A DNA stretch of 12,837 nucleotides, taken from positions 1 to 12,837 of the forward strand of contig QMMS01000109.1 of NCBI GenBank assembly GCA_003647375.1. Reading direction: 5' to 3'. Positions within the stretch are counted from its first letter, which is position 1; the number at the start of each line of letters is the position of its first letter. A program made the position numbers and the translations under genes. This DNA is from Deltaproteobacteria bacterium. GTDB taxonomy: Bacteria; Desulfobacterota; Desulfobacteria; Desulfobacterales; B30-G6. Below the pieces are notes generated by a model. That model saw nothing but the letters and a program-made list of their open reading frames with translations. It searched no databases and was not told where the DNA came from. Positions 7,357 through 12,837 of the stretch are shown one piece after another.

Positions 7357-8553
7357 CAACCGATTCTTAATTAGTGTTGCCGATTTTCCTGGGGTGTTGC
7401 AGAGAATCACATAGGCATAGCTAATGGTTTCATCCTGGCCAATGAATCCAACCCGTGTGCTTATATTCTTGAGCGTACCGGTCTTGTAAAAATCCTCTTC
7501 ATCCTGCCTGAGAAGTCTGAAATGAGGTTTGAATTTCAGGAGGATCTTGTGAAGATTTTTGGCTGTGATGCGATTTTTTCTGGAGATCCCTGACCCTTCC
7601 GTTATCTGCAGTCCATCCATGCTAAGTTCATTTTTGGCATACTTCTTAGCTGCCGCGACACCTTTCTGCAGGGTTCCCGGCGGACCGGCTTGAGAAATAC
7701 CTGCTTCAAGCAGTATCTGGTTGGCCATAAAATTGTTGGAGTAGGTCATCATTTTTTCCACCCCCTGCTTCAAGGAAAAGGGGGAATGGAAAAGAAGTAT
7801 GCGCCTGTCCGCCGATTTAACGTTTCCAAGCAATACCTTCCCGGTTACCTTGACACCAGCCTGTTCAAGAAAATATTTGAACAGGCGGCCGGCATAAAAA
7901 ACAATCTCATCCTTCTGGTGACTCAGCGTGATCCGTCCCTGGGGCAGGCCTGTTTTCTTTATATGCCCAAGGGTCATGGGCAATAAAGGGGTCTGGGATT
8001 CTGCGCTGGTGTATTTGCGGTTAATGGTTTTAAAGTTGACCGTGTTGAAGTTTACGCACAATGCTCCGTTGGGCGAATCATAGGGTTCTGCGGTGTCGGT
8101 GACGCCGGGTATTACTACAGCCCTGTCAAAATAGGACGGGTCGACAATGATGTTCGACAACGAATGACCGTTGGCTTTGAGCAGGTCATAGAGCAAAGCC
8201 GCTATGTCTGCAATTACCTCTGAGATCAAAAGTGGATCGCCGTACCCCTTGATCTTGAGATTCGATGCCGAGTCCATGTAAAATTCGGTCTGAAAGCGGT
8301 AGCCCTCACCCAGGGTGTGAAAGGCTGTGAGTGCCGTCAAAACTTTCAGCGTCGAAGCGGGAATTAGTAAGGCATCGGTATTGTGTGAAAAGAGAATGCG
8401 ATTGTCCGGCCCTGAGACCACCACTGCGTCCCCCGGTCCCACCAAATTCCGTAAGCCCTTGAATTCGAAGGTCTGGGCGGGCCGGATCCCGACCAGAGCA
8501 AGACACAATAGGGTGCCCAGCAGATGCAGGTTTATTCGTTGAAAGATGTTCAT
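7336..8553 (-). CDS. dacB: D-alanyl-D-alanine carboxypeptidase/endopeptidase, PBP4 type (peptidase S13)
   Basis: This 405-residue protein begins with a signal peptide (about residues 1-28, ending in RPAQTFEF). The three serine-acylase motifs are all present: S67-TL-K70 (PASTLK), S272-N-N274 (YSNNF) and KTGT (357-360). EGSGISRKNRIT (319-330) is a further conserved S13 stretch. The enzyme acts in the periplasm, removing the terminal D-Ala or cutting peptide cross-links in peptidoglycan. It is shorter than E. coli DacB (477 residues), mainly for lack of a full insert between the first and second motifs. It lies 227 bp downstream of dtd with folded repeat B and a terminator-like hairpin between, so it is probably transcribed separately. 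Its 3' end is duplicated as R1, 1.4 kb away. Confidence 0.93.
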   Translation of the reverse strand: MNIFQRINLHLLGTLLCLALVGIRPAQTFEFKGLRNLVGPGDAVVVSGPDNRILFSHNTDALLIPASTLKVLTALTAFHTLGEGYRFQTEFYMDSASNLKIKGYGDPLLISEVIADIAALLYDLLKANGHSLSNIIVDPSYFDRAVVIPGVTDTAEPYDSPNGALCVNFNTVNFKTINRKYTSAESQTPLLPMTLGHIKKTGLPQGRITLSHQKDEIVFYAGRLFKYFLEQAGVKVTGKVLLGNVKSADRRILLFHSPFSLKQGVEKMMTYSNNFMANQILLEAGISQAGPPGTLQKGVAAAKKYAKNELSMDGLQITEGSGISRKNRITAKNLHKILLKFKPHFRLLRQDEEDFYKTGTLKNISTRVGFIGQDETISYAYVILCNTPGKSATLIKNRLKDLLSR

Positions 8554-8619
8554 CCTCGCTTTCGTCCTAAACTAATCAGGTTTTATGAAAGATCCGGGTT
8601 TGTCCGAGCATTTCACAAA

Positions 8620-8708
8620 CCTGATCGGCTTTGACGCAAGGCATTTCAGCCTGAAGTCGTAGTGTGCTACTGCGAAGGCTGAATAACACAGCGGCAGAGC
8701 TGATCAGG
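8620..8708. repeat. Palindromic intergenic element B with nested hairpin
   Basis: The outer arms 8620-8637 (CCTGATCGGCTTTGACGC) and 8691-8708 (GCGGCAGAGCTGATCAGG) are complementary at 15 of 18 positions. The inner arms TTCAGCCT (8645-8652) and AGGCTGAA (8676-8683) are perfectly complementary, and GTAG (8659-8662) with CTAC (8667-8670) closes a tip around a TGTG loop. The whole can fold into one long interrupted stem. It lies between dtd and dacB. The general shape resembles element A at 4713-4813, but the sequences differ. It is probably a dispersed folded repeat or a structured transcript. Confidence 0.6.
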
Positions 8709-8722
8709 GAAGCCCGAAGGGT

Positions 8723-8782
8723 AAAAACTGGCGGGTAAAACCGCTATTCATTCCACTCAATAAATAATACTCGCCAGTTTTT
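8723..8782 (-). terminator. Terminator-like hairpin at the end of dtd
   Basis: AAAAACTGGCG (8723-8733) and CGCCAGTTTTT (8772-8782) are perfect 11-bp inverted copies. Read on the minus strand, the stem starts within the dtd stop codon and ends in TTTTT, as in an intrinsic terminator, but the loop is long (38 nt), which weakens the call. Confidence 0.5.
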
Positions 8783-9236
8783 ATGAAACGCCCGGACTGG
8801 GGCTTTCAATGATAATCGTCACCGGTCCGTCATTAATCAGTGATACAGCCATCATTGTTCGGAAACGCCCGGTTTTGACATCGATACCCATGTCTCTCAC
8901 AAGTTCTGTAAAGGATTCATATAAGTGATCGGCATCCTCGGGCCGGGCAGCCTGTATAAAGGAGGGGCGCCTCCCTTTTCGGCAGTCACCCAATAACGTA
9001 AACTGGGATACCACCAGCATACTGCCACCGGTCCCTAACAGGGAACGGTTCATTTTACCCTGATCATCTTCAAAAATTCTGAGATGAGAAATCTTGTTGG
9101 CGAGGTAAGCGGCATCCTTATTTGTGTCGCCTTTTGCCACCCCCAGTAAAACCAGCAAACCATGGCCGATTCGGGCAACGATCTCGTCTGCAACGGTTAC
9201 ATGACTCTCTTTAACTCTTTGAACGACTGCGCGCAT
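8781..9236 (-). CDS. dtd: D-aminoacyl-tRNA deacylase
   Basis: This 151-residue protein has the usual family length and opens [15 protein letters not shown], the standard DTD start. SQFTLLGD (77-84) and NDGPVT (135-140, the Gly-cisPro motif inserted into the partner subunit's active site) are both intact. The homodimeric cytoplasmic enzyme removes D-amino acids, and mischarged glycine, from tRNA as a proofreading step. AAGGAA lies just upstream of the ATG (9238-9243) and acts as the ribosome site. The gene stands alone between two repeat-bearing intergenic regions. Confidence 0.96.
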   Translation of the reverse strand: MRAVVQRVKESHVTVADEIVARIGHGLLVLLGVAKGDTNKDAAYLANKISHLRIFEDDQGKMNRSLLGTGGSMLVVSQFTLLGDCRKGRRPSFIQAARPEDADHLYESFTELVRDMGIDVKTGRFRTMMAVSLINDGPVTIIIESPSPGVS

Positions 9237-9265
9237 TTTCCTTAAAACCCATTATTTATTTTTTT

Positions 9266-9289
9266 CTACGAGCTGAACATGAATCGTAG
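9266..9289. other. Hairpin upstream of dtd
   Basis: CTACGA (9266-9271) and TCGTAG (9284-9289) are perfect 6-bp inverted copies around a 12-base loop. On the plus strand TTTT follows; on the minus strand an A-rich run leads towards dtd. It may be a weak terminator or a leader structure. Confidence 0.35.
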
Positions 9290-9311
9290 TTTTACATTCC
9301 ATTAGCAAAAA

Positions 9312-9341
9312 GGGTTGGAGGGTCGGAGGGGGATACAAGGG
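9312..9341 (+). repeat. G-rich repeat, copy 1 (G-quadruplex-capable)
   Basis: Four G-runs on the plus strand, at 9312-9314, 9320-9322, 9328-9332 and 9339-9341, are separated by loops of 5, 5 and 6 bases (TTGGA, TCGGA, ATACAA). This meets the usual G3/N1-7 rule for a G-quadruplex. The sequence is closely related to copies 2 and 3 and lies inverted relative to copy 2 at the other end of the same 316-bp gene-free stretch. Confidence 0.7.
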
Positions 9342-9372
9342 TAAGATCTTAAGGTATCGGCTATACGTTTTC

Positions 9373-9408
9373 AAGCCAATGAACCCAGGAAACTCAACAA
9401 ACCCAATG
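9373..9408. repeat. Four degenerate tandem 9-bp units
   Basis: AAGCCAATG, AACCCAGGA, AACTCAACA and AACCCAATG follow in register at 9373, 9382, 9391 and 9400. This is the same period and general unit (AA-C-CAA) as the arrays at 4837 and 11810. No coding frame runs through it. The rest of this gene-free stretch (9409-9484) shows nothing else I recognise. Confidence 0.55.
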
Positions 9409-9484
9409 AGCGCCATTTCCTTCCAACCCCTGCAAGCTGCGAAACGAGGATGCTTGGAGGCTGGGATGCCGCTATTTGCTTATA

Positions 9485-9553
9485 CTGTATGCTGTTAGGT
9501 GCCTTGCCGATTACTTTCAGCGACCCTCGGACCCTTGTATACCCCTCAAACCC
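9485..9553 (-). repeat. G-rich repeat, copy 2, with conserved tail
   Basis: Read on the minus strand, this begins at the last base of the glycerate kinase stop codon. The four G-runs cover 9524-9553 with loops of 5, 7 and 5 (TTTGA, TATACAA, TCCGA), again a canonical quadruplex pattern. After a spacer of about 20 bases comes a 19-base tail (9485-9503) that matches 18 of 19 bases of 11642-11660. The whole 69-bp unit is co-linear with copy 3 at 11591-11660. It is placed so that the kinase mRNA would carry it in its 3' end. Confidence 0.75.
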
Positions 9554-10875
9554 TATCTCTTAACCCCCACCAACGCAATGCGAATATCCATGACATTGGT
9601 TCTGGTGGGGCCTGTAATATAGAGGTCTCCCAGTTCTTGAAAAAAATGATATGAATCGTTGTCAGACAGGTAGTCAGTTGCCTCCAGCCCTTTGGTCTTG
9701 GCTCGCGTCAGTGTGGTGCTGTCCATAATGGCACCGGCTGCATCTGTTGGGCCGTCCGTGCCGTCGCTGCCTGCGCTCAGATATACCATCGGACCCACAT
9801 TCTCAAGAGCAATGGCCGACGCCAGGGCAAATTCCTGATTTCTGCCGCCCTTGCCGTTTCCCTTCAGAGTTACCGTGGTTTCACCCCCTGAAATAAGGCA
9901 TGCCGGCGGACTGGCCGGATGCCCGGACTGGGTAATTTCCCTGATAATGGCGGCATGGAAGTGGGCGGCATCTTTGGTTTCACCGGTCAGCAGGGACGTG
10001 AGCATCACGGTGTTGTAACCCAGGGATTCAGCGAAAAGTCTGGCGGAAGATAGAGCCTGAAAATTGTTTCCGATAATGAAATGGTTTGTATTGGCAAAGG
10101 CGCGATGGCCTGGTTTGGGGGTTTCTTTGATCTTCCCTTCAGCGCCTCCGGCAAGATGCTTGTTGATTGCTTTGGGTAGTTTGTCAGCGATGCGATATTT
10201 GGAAAGAATCTCCATACAGTCCTGAAATGTACTGGGGTCCGGGACCGTGGGGCCGGAGGCGATTACATCCAGGTCATCGCCGACAACGTCGGATAAAATC
10301 AATGAAATCATTCCGGCAGGGTGAACGGCCAGGGCCAGTCGGCCGCCCTTAATACGGGATATATGCTTACGGATGGTGTTGATTTCATGGATACTAGCGC
10401 CGCAGGACAGTAACGCCTGGATGGTATCCTGTTTGTCGGCCAGGATTAGACCCGGACCGGGAGAGGGCAGCAGGGCGGAACCGCCGCCGGACATCAGGCA
10501 TATAACGAGATCATTTTTACATGCCTTTCCGGCGAGTTTAAGTATTCTTTCGGCACCCTCTTGACCCTTTTTGTCCGGTAAGGGATGACCGGCTTCCACC
10601 AGTGATATGTGGGAAAGATCTACAGCATGGCCATACTTTACCACCACCAGTCCATTCGTGATACGATCTGCCAGGATCTCTTCCAGCGCTGCTGCCATAG
10701 CCCCTGAAGCTTTGCCGGCACCAACGACAAAAATATTGTTTACATGCGACAGATCAACTATTTTATCACCGACAATGAGTTGTCCATGATCCACGCTGAC
10801 GCATCGCCTGACAGCTGAAACCGGGTCGACCGCCTCCAGACCGGCACGGAAGATAGCCTTGGCATCCTGTCTCAT
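9553..10875 (-). CDS. gckA: Glycerate 2-kinase, MOFRL family
   Basis: From the start at 10875 the protein has 440 residues and opens MRQDAKAIFRAGLEAVDP, typical for the family; an upstream in-frame ATG at 10929 would add 18 unlike residues. Neither has a clear ribosome site. Motifs in order are GAGKASGAMA (52-61), HPLPD (97-101), SGGGSALL (129-136), LSDVVGDDLDVIASGP (194-209), GGRNQEF (343-349) and GSDGTDGPTDAAGA (369-382); the C-terminal MOFRL domain covers about 325-435. The cytoplasmic enzyme phosphorylates D-glycerate to 2-phosphoglycerate with ATP, feeding serine or glyoxylate breakdown products into lower glycolysis. It follows the DJ-1/PfpI gene by about 108 bp on the same strand and may share its promoter. 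Confidence 0.95.
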   Translation of the reverse strand: MRQDAKAIFRAGLEAVDPVSAVRRCVSVDHGQLIVGDKIVDLSHVNNIFVVGAGKASGAMAAALEEILADRITNGLVVVKYGHAVDLSHISLVEAGHPLPDKKGQEGAERILKLAGKACKNDLVICLMSGGGSALLPSPGPGLILADKQDTIQALLSCGASIHEINTIRKHISRIKGGRLALAVHPAGMISLILSDVVGDDLDVIASGPTVPDPSTFQDCMEILSKYRIADKLPKAINKHLAGGAEGKIKETPKPGHRAFANTNHFIIGNNFQALSSARLFAESLGYNTVMLTSLLTGETKDAAHFHAAIIREITQSGHPASPPACLISGGETTVTLKGNGKGGRNQEFALASAIALENVGPMVYLSAGSDGTDGPTDAAGAIMDSTTLTRAKTKGLEATDYLSDNDSYHFFQELGDLYITGPTRTNVMDIRIALVGVKR

Positions 10876-10965
10876 TATTTGAAGATTTCGATATTCGGAT
10901 TTAGAATTTATCACACGCTGAATGTGCATAATATTAATGCTTTATAGGGTTGAATTAGTGCCGGG

Positions 10966-10983
10966 CCCTTTGGACCCTGGTAT
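10966..10983 (-). repeat. Degenerate G-rich repeat, copy 4, at the DJ-1/PfpI stop
   Basis: On the minus strand, directly after the TAG stop of the DJ-1/PfpI gene, comes ATACCAGGGTCCAAAGGG, which resembles the ATACAA-GGGTCCGAGGG half of copy 2. Only two G-runs of the motif remain (with a further GGG close by), so a quadruplex is less likely. Its position matches copy 2: immediately after a minus-strand stop codon. Confidence 0.4.
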
Positions 10984-11499
10984 CTACTTAAAATACTCGA
11001 TAATCGCCTTCATGAACACAGGTAGATCGTCCGGTGTTCGACTGGTAATCAGGTTGCCGTCCACTACAACATCCTGGTCTACCCAGTCGGCGCCCGCATG
11101 GATCAGATCATCTTTGATGGCAAAGAATGAGGTCACATTTTTGTCTCGCAGGATATCTGCCGAGGCGAGCATCCAGCCGGCATGGCAGATGGCGGCTACC
11201 AGTTTGTTTGCCTGATACATTTCTTTAACCAGGTTCACCATGGCCGGGTGCCTTCGCATCATGTCGGGTGCATAGCCACCCGGGATGATGAGGCCATCAA
11301 AGTCTTCGGCCGTAACATCGTCTGCATGGACATCCGCCTTGCACTCAGTGCAGGGTTTGCCGGTAAAAACATCGGTTCTCCCGGAACCCACCACCATAAT
11401 TTCTGCATCTTCTTCCTTTAACCGGTAATACGGGTACCAGAACTCGAATATATTGAACATATCTTCGATCAGTATGGCAATTTTTTTATTTTCCAGCAT
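10984..11499 (-). CDS. DJ-1/PfpI-family protein (class I glutamine amidotransferase-like)
   Basis: The chosen start gives 171 residues and is set by AGGAGA (11506-11511), six bases upstream, and by the promoter beyond it. A longer frame to 11646 would run through the promoter and a repeat and is rejected. The protein opens KKIAILIEDMFNIFEFWYPY, has the glycine-rich PGGYAPD (73-79) and the nucleophile elbow AAICHAGW (102-109) with C105 and H106, and ends TSRTPDDLPVFMKAI, all typical of PfpI-type proteins. Members include intracellular proteases, glyoxalase III-like and deglycase-like enzymes and stress proteins; which applies here cannot be told. It leads the minus-strand gene set ahead of glycerate kinase. 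Confidence 0.9.
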   Translation of the reverse strand: MLENKKIAILIEDMFNIFEFWYPYYRLKEEDAEIMVVGSGRTDVFTGKPCTECKADVHADDVTAEDFDGLIIPGGYAPDMMRRHPAMVNLVKEMYQANKLVAAICHAGWMLASADILRDKNVTSFFAIKDDLIHAGADWVDQDVVVDGNLITSRTPDDLPVFMKAIIEYFK

Positions 11500-11539
11500 G
11501 GGTATTCTCCTTTTATAGATAGAATCGCGTAACAATTTT

Positions 11540-11568
11540 ATTTTATGTATGATTGCCTTTGATGTCAA
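11540..11568 (-). promoter_or_regulatory. Sigma70-type promoter of the DJ-1/PfpI gene
   Basis: On the minus strand a perfect -35 box TTGACA (11563-11568) is followed by a 17-bp spacer and the -10 box TAAAAT (11540-11545, 5 of 6 consensus). Transcription would begin near 11533, giving a leader of about 34 nt that carries the strong ribosome site at 11506-11511. This is the best promoter in the window. Confidence 0.8.
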
Positions 11569-11590
11569 TAAGCTGCTACTAAACCAATAA

Positions 11591-11660
11591 GGGTCCGAGG
11601 GTGATACAAGGGTTGGAGGGTGCTGATAGCATTTAGCCAACGGCACCTAACAGCCTACAG
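11591..11660 (+). repeat. G-rich repeat, copy 3, with conserved tail
   Basis: The plus strand has four G-runs at 11591-11593, 11599-11601, 11610-11612 and 11618-11620, with loops of 5, 8 and 5. The middle loop is one base longer than the strict quadruplex rule. After about 21 bases follows the tail 11642-11660, matching the tail of copy 2 at 18 of 19 bases. A partial head (GGGTCCGAGGGT) recurs at 11685-11696. It lies in the 430-bp gene-free stretch 11500-11930. Confidence 0.75.
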
Positions 11661-11798
11661 CCTAAATCCCTAAAAGGCTAATAAGGGTCCGAGGGTAAAC
11701 TCTTAGGCTCTTGGCTCTTGGTACTTGGCTGTTGGCGGACTAAGAGCTAAGAGCCAAGTGCAGCCTGCTACAGCCTAAACCGCTAAAAGGCTAACGAG
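11656..11798. repeat. Direct 30-bp repeat pair with an inverted repeat between
   Basis: The 30-bp segments 11656-11685 and 11769-11798 match at 26 of 30 positions (shared words TACAGCCTAAA and CTAAAAGGCTAA), and each holds a small AGCCT/AGGCT hairpin. Between them the low-complexity CTTGGCTCTT (11710-11719) is the exact inverse of AAGAGCCAAG (11749-11758), with a 29-base loop and several near-copies of the word CTTGGCT alongside. No reading frame of note crosses the block. Confidence 0.6.
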
Positions 11799-11809
11799 AG
11801 CCCTAGGAC

Positions 11810-11854
11810 AACTCAATAAACACAACGAACACAAGCAACACTATAAACAAACAT
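11810..11854. repeat. Five tandem 9-bp units
   Basis: AACTCAATA, AACACAACG, AACACAAGC, AACACTATA and AACAAACAT follow in register from 11810. This is the longest and clearest of three period-9 arrays in the window. It ends about 75 bp before the start of the next gene; the bases between hold no promoter I would defend. Confidence 0.6.
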
Positions 11855-11930
11855 ATAGGGTTCAAGTGAAAAGCAAACGATCTCCTCGTGAGCAACGCTT
11901 ATGAAAATTATCCAAAAGGATGCGTGTCAT

Positions 11931-12356
11931 ATGAAAGAATTGAGTCGACTCGTAATGGATTATGCCCGATGCCAGGGCGCAAGTGCTGTCGGGATTGCAA
12001 CAACAGAGACGCTTTCCGGGGGGCCGCCGTCCGCAGACCTCACCTATGTTTTACCCGAGGCAAAAGCTGCCATTATCCAGGGTGTGAAGGCATACAGCCA
12101 AAGGCCTGAAATGGAAGGTGGATACCACCACAGCCTGATGCCCGATATGAAGCTGTGGTTGACATGCGGTAATTGCCAGTTGATATGTCACCCTGATAAA
12201 GCTGTCCGAAAGGAACGATATGACATGCTCAAGCAAAGCGGCGCCGTGATACAGGAGCGGGATGGCTCTCTCAAGGCTGTTTCACCCCAAGACGCTGTTG
12301 TTCATGTCGAATCTTTGGACAAGGCCACACGTTCGCTCTATATAGACACTCAATAG
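11931..12356 (+). CDS. QueG-like 4Fe-4S protein, apparently internally deleted
   Basis: From 11931 the protein has 141 residues. AAAAGGA (11914-11920) supports this start; an in-frame ATG at 11901 would add ten residues. The N-terminal half (MKELSRLVMDYARCQGASAV, then GIATTETLSGGPP and LPEAKAAII) is typical of the opening of epoxyqueuosine-reductase-like iron-sulfur proteins seen in anaerobes. The C-terminal half (LWLTCGNCQLICHPDKAVRK, then GAVIQERDGSLKAVSPQDA) is typical of their end and keeps a CX2CX3C site. Such proteins are normally about 250-330 residues with a first CXXCXXCXXXCP cluster in the middle; that part is missing here, with the joint somewhere near 12081-12155. I infer an in-frame internal deletion. 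The product is probably not a working enzyme; a small ferredoxin-like role cannot be excluded. Confidence 0.6.
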   Translation: MKELSRLVMDYARCQGASAVGIATTETLSGGPPSADLTYVLPEAKAAIIQGVKAYSQRPEMEGGYHHSLMPDMKLWLTCGNCQLICHPDKAVRKERYDMLKQSGAVIQERDGSLKAVSPQDAVVHVESLDKATRSLYIDTQ

Positions 12357-12376
12357 AGTGAACCTAGCTCGGCACT

Positions 12377-12644
12377 CGGGGAGTTTTTTTTTGAATATTT
12401 GAGCGGATCGGGTGTTTTCAGCGACTACAGCGTGCAAACTCATGCATAAGGCAGCCTAAAGAAAGAACAGGTTTCATAATGAAAACAGATTGATATGTTA
12501 TAGGCGATATATCGATTAAAATATGAGCATGAGCAATAAAGCTGTTCTTTCTAAATGCTGCCTAATACATTCAGACAGTGCCCGCTTTCGCTGCTGAAAA
12601 CACCCGACCCGCTCAGGATAAGGGTTTAAAAGAAAAACTCCCCG
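12377..12644. mobile_element. 268-bp foldback (MITE-like) element with arms of about 100 nt
   Basis: Three blocks of the left arm pair with the right arm in order: CGGGGAGTTTTT (12377-12388) with 12633-12644, 12 of 12; 12400-12422 with 12593-12615, 22 of 23 (core GGGTGTTTTCAGC); and 12447-12470 with 12542-12565, about 20 of 24 (core AAGAACAG and GGCAGC). Non-pairing stretches lie between the blocks. The central 71 bases are AT-rich and hold two small palindromes (TTTCAT-A-ATGAAA at 12472-12484 and CGATATATCG at 12505-12514). There is no reading frame inside. The word ACCTA occurs just outside each end (12362-12366 and 12652-12656) and might be a target-site duplication. It begins 21 bp after the preceding stop codon. 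A structured RNA is the alternative. Confidence 0.6.
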
Positions 12645-12697
12645 ATCACAGACCTATCTTATCCCCATAGTTGCATAAACAACATGGCAAAGCATAG

Positions 12698-12712
12698 ATA
12701 ACAAGTTGTTAT
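12698..12712. other. Short palindrome in the terminal gene-free stretch
   Basis: ATAACAA (12698-12704) and TTGTTAT (12706-12712) are perfect inverse copies around one base. It could be a regulator binding site, but no gene start is visible nearby. The rest of 12645-12769 shows nothing I recognise. Confidence 0.3.
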
Positions 12713-12769
12713 TATATACAATACCGTTGCGATAGCGCCATTGCCTGGATATTCCCCCAGGTGAATTCT

Positions 12770-12837
12770 TCCGTCTTCGCTCTTCGAGCTACGACGTGAC
12801 AAGTCCGACTTCGCTCTTCGAGCTACGACGTGACAAG
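12770..12837. repeat. 34-bp tandem repeat, two units, running off the window
   Basis: Units 12770-12803 and 12804-12837 are identical except at one position (T at 12774, A at 12808). Each contains CTTCGCTCTTCGAGCTACGA, an imperfect palindrome with CTC-TTC-GAG at its tip. The window ends exactly at the end of the second unit, so the array may continue. There are no variable spacers, so this is not a CRISPR array. Confidence 0.75.

Noticed and set aside
8580..8796. Near-repeat TTTTATGAAA followed by CCGG at 8581 and 8780, as a duplicated dtd end flanking element B
   Set aside because: Only about ten consecutive bases match before the sequences diverge; too short to claim a duplication by eye.
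10876..10929. 18-residue N-terminal extension of glycerate kinase
   Set aside because: The family opening (MRQDAKAIFRAGLEAVDP) starts at 10875, and the extension resembles nothing in the family.
11500..11646. 49-residue N-terminal extension of the DJ-1/PfpI protein
   Set aside because: It would run through a near-consensus promoter, a strong ribosome site and a G-rich repeat.
12377..12644. Retron or diversity-generating-retroelement RNA
   Set aside because: No reverse transcriptase gene is present in the window, and the differences between repeat copies are not adenine-specific.
12770..12837. CRISPR array
   Set aside because: The two 34-bp units are adjacent with no spacer between them and no cas gene is nearby.

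Overview
The window looks like a chromosomal segment of an anaerobic or facultative Gram-negative bacterium. The best fit is a Desulfobacterota (sulfate-reducer-like) lineage. This is inferred from an eight-heme cytochrome paired with a Rieske/cytochrome b complex that carries b6-type heme spacing, from a MipA/OmpV outer-membrane barrel, and from the style of the intergenic repeats. No rRNA, tRNA, CRISPR array or recognisable transposase was found.

Layout. (1) 45-4697, plus strand: a tightly packed four-gene operon encoding a small secreted protein of unknown function, a cytochrome b, a Rieske iron-sulfur protein, and a membrane-anchored eight-heme cytochrome c with C-terminal HEAT-like and TPR repeats. 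Together they look like a quinol-oxidising bc-type complex in which a multiheme cytochrome takes the place of cytochrome c1. (2) 4698-4976: a long-armed palindromic element and a 9-bp tandem array, leading into (3) 4977-5747, a MipA/OmpV-family outer-membrane protein, closed by a very strong bidirectional terminator. (4) 5970-7211, minus strand: an AAA/DUF4143 ATPase of visibly lower GC. It lies between two copies of the 3' end of the neighbouring dacB gene and so looks inserted. (5) 7336-11499, minus strand: dacB (PBP4-type D-Ala-D-Ala carboxypeptidase), dtd (D-aminoacyl-tRNA deacylase), a MOFRL-type glycerate 2-kinase, and a DJ-1/PfpI protein with a near-consensus sigma70 promoter. (6) 11500-11930: a gene-free stretch full of repeats. 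(7) 11931-12356, plus strand: a 4Fe-4S protein of the QueG-like type that appears to have lost its middle. (8) 12377-12644: a 268-bp foldback element with arms of about 100 nt. (9) 12770 to the end: a 34-bp tandem repeat running out of the window.

The genes are mostly ordinary families; the intergenic DNA is the unusual part. Three repeat types recur: a G-rich element with four G-runs (G-quadruplex-capable) that is part of a repeat of about 70 bp; period-9 arrays built on AACTCAAYA-like units at three places; and palindromic elements with nested hairpins. Two G-rich copies begin directly at the stop codons of minus-strand genes.
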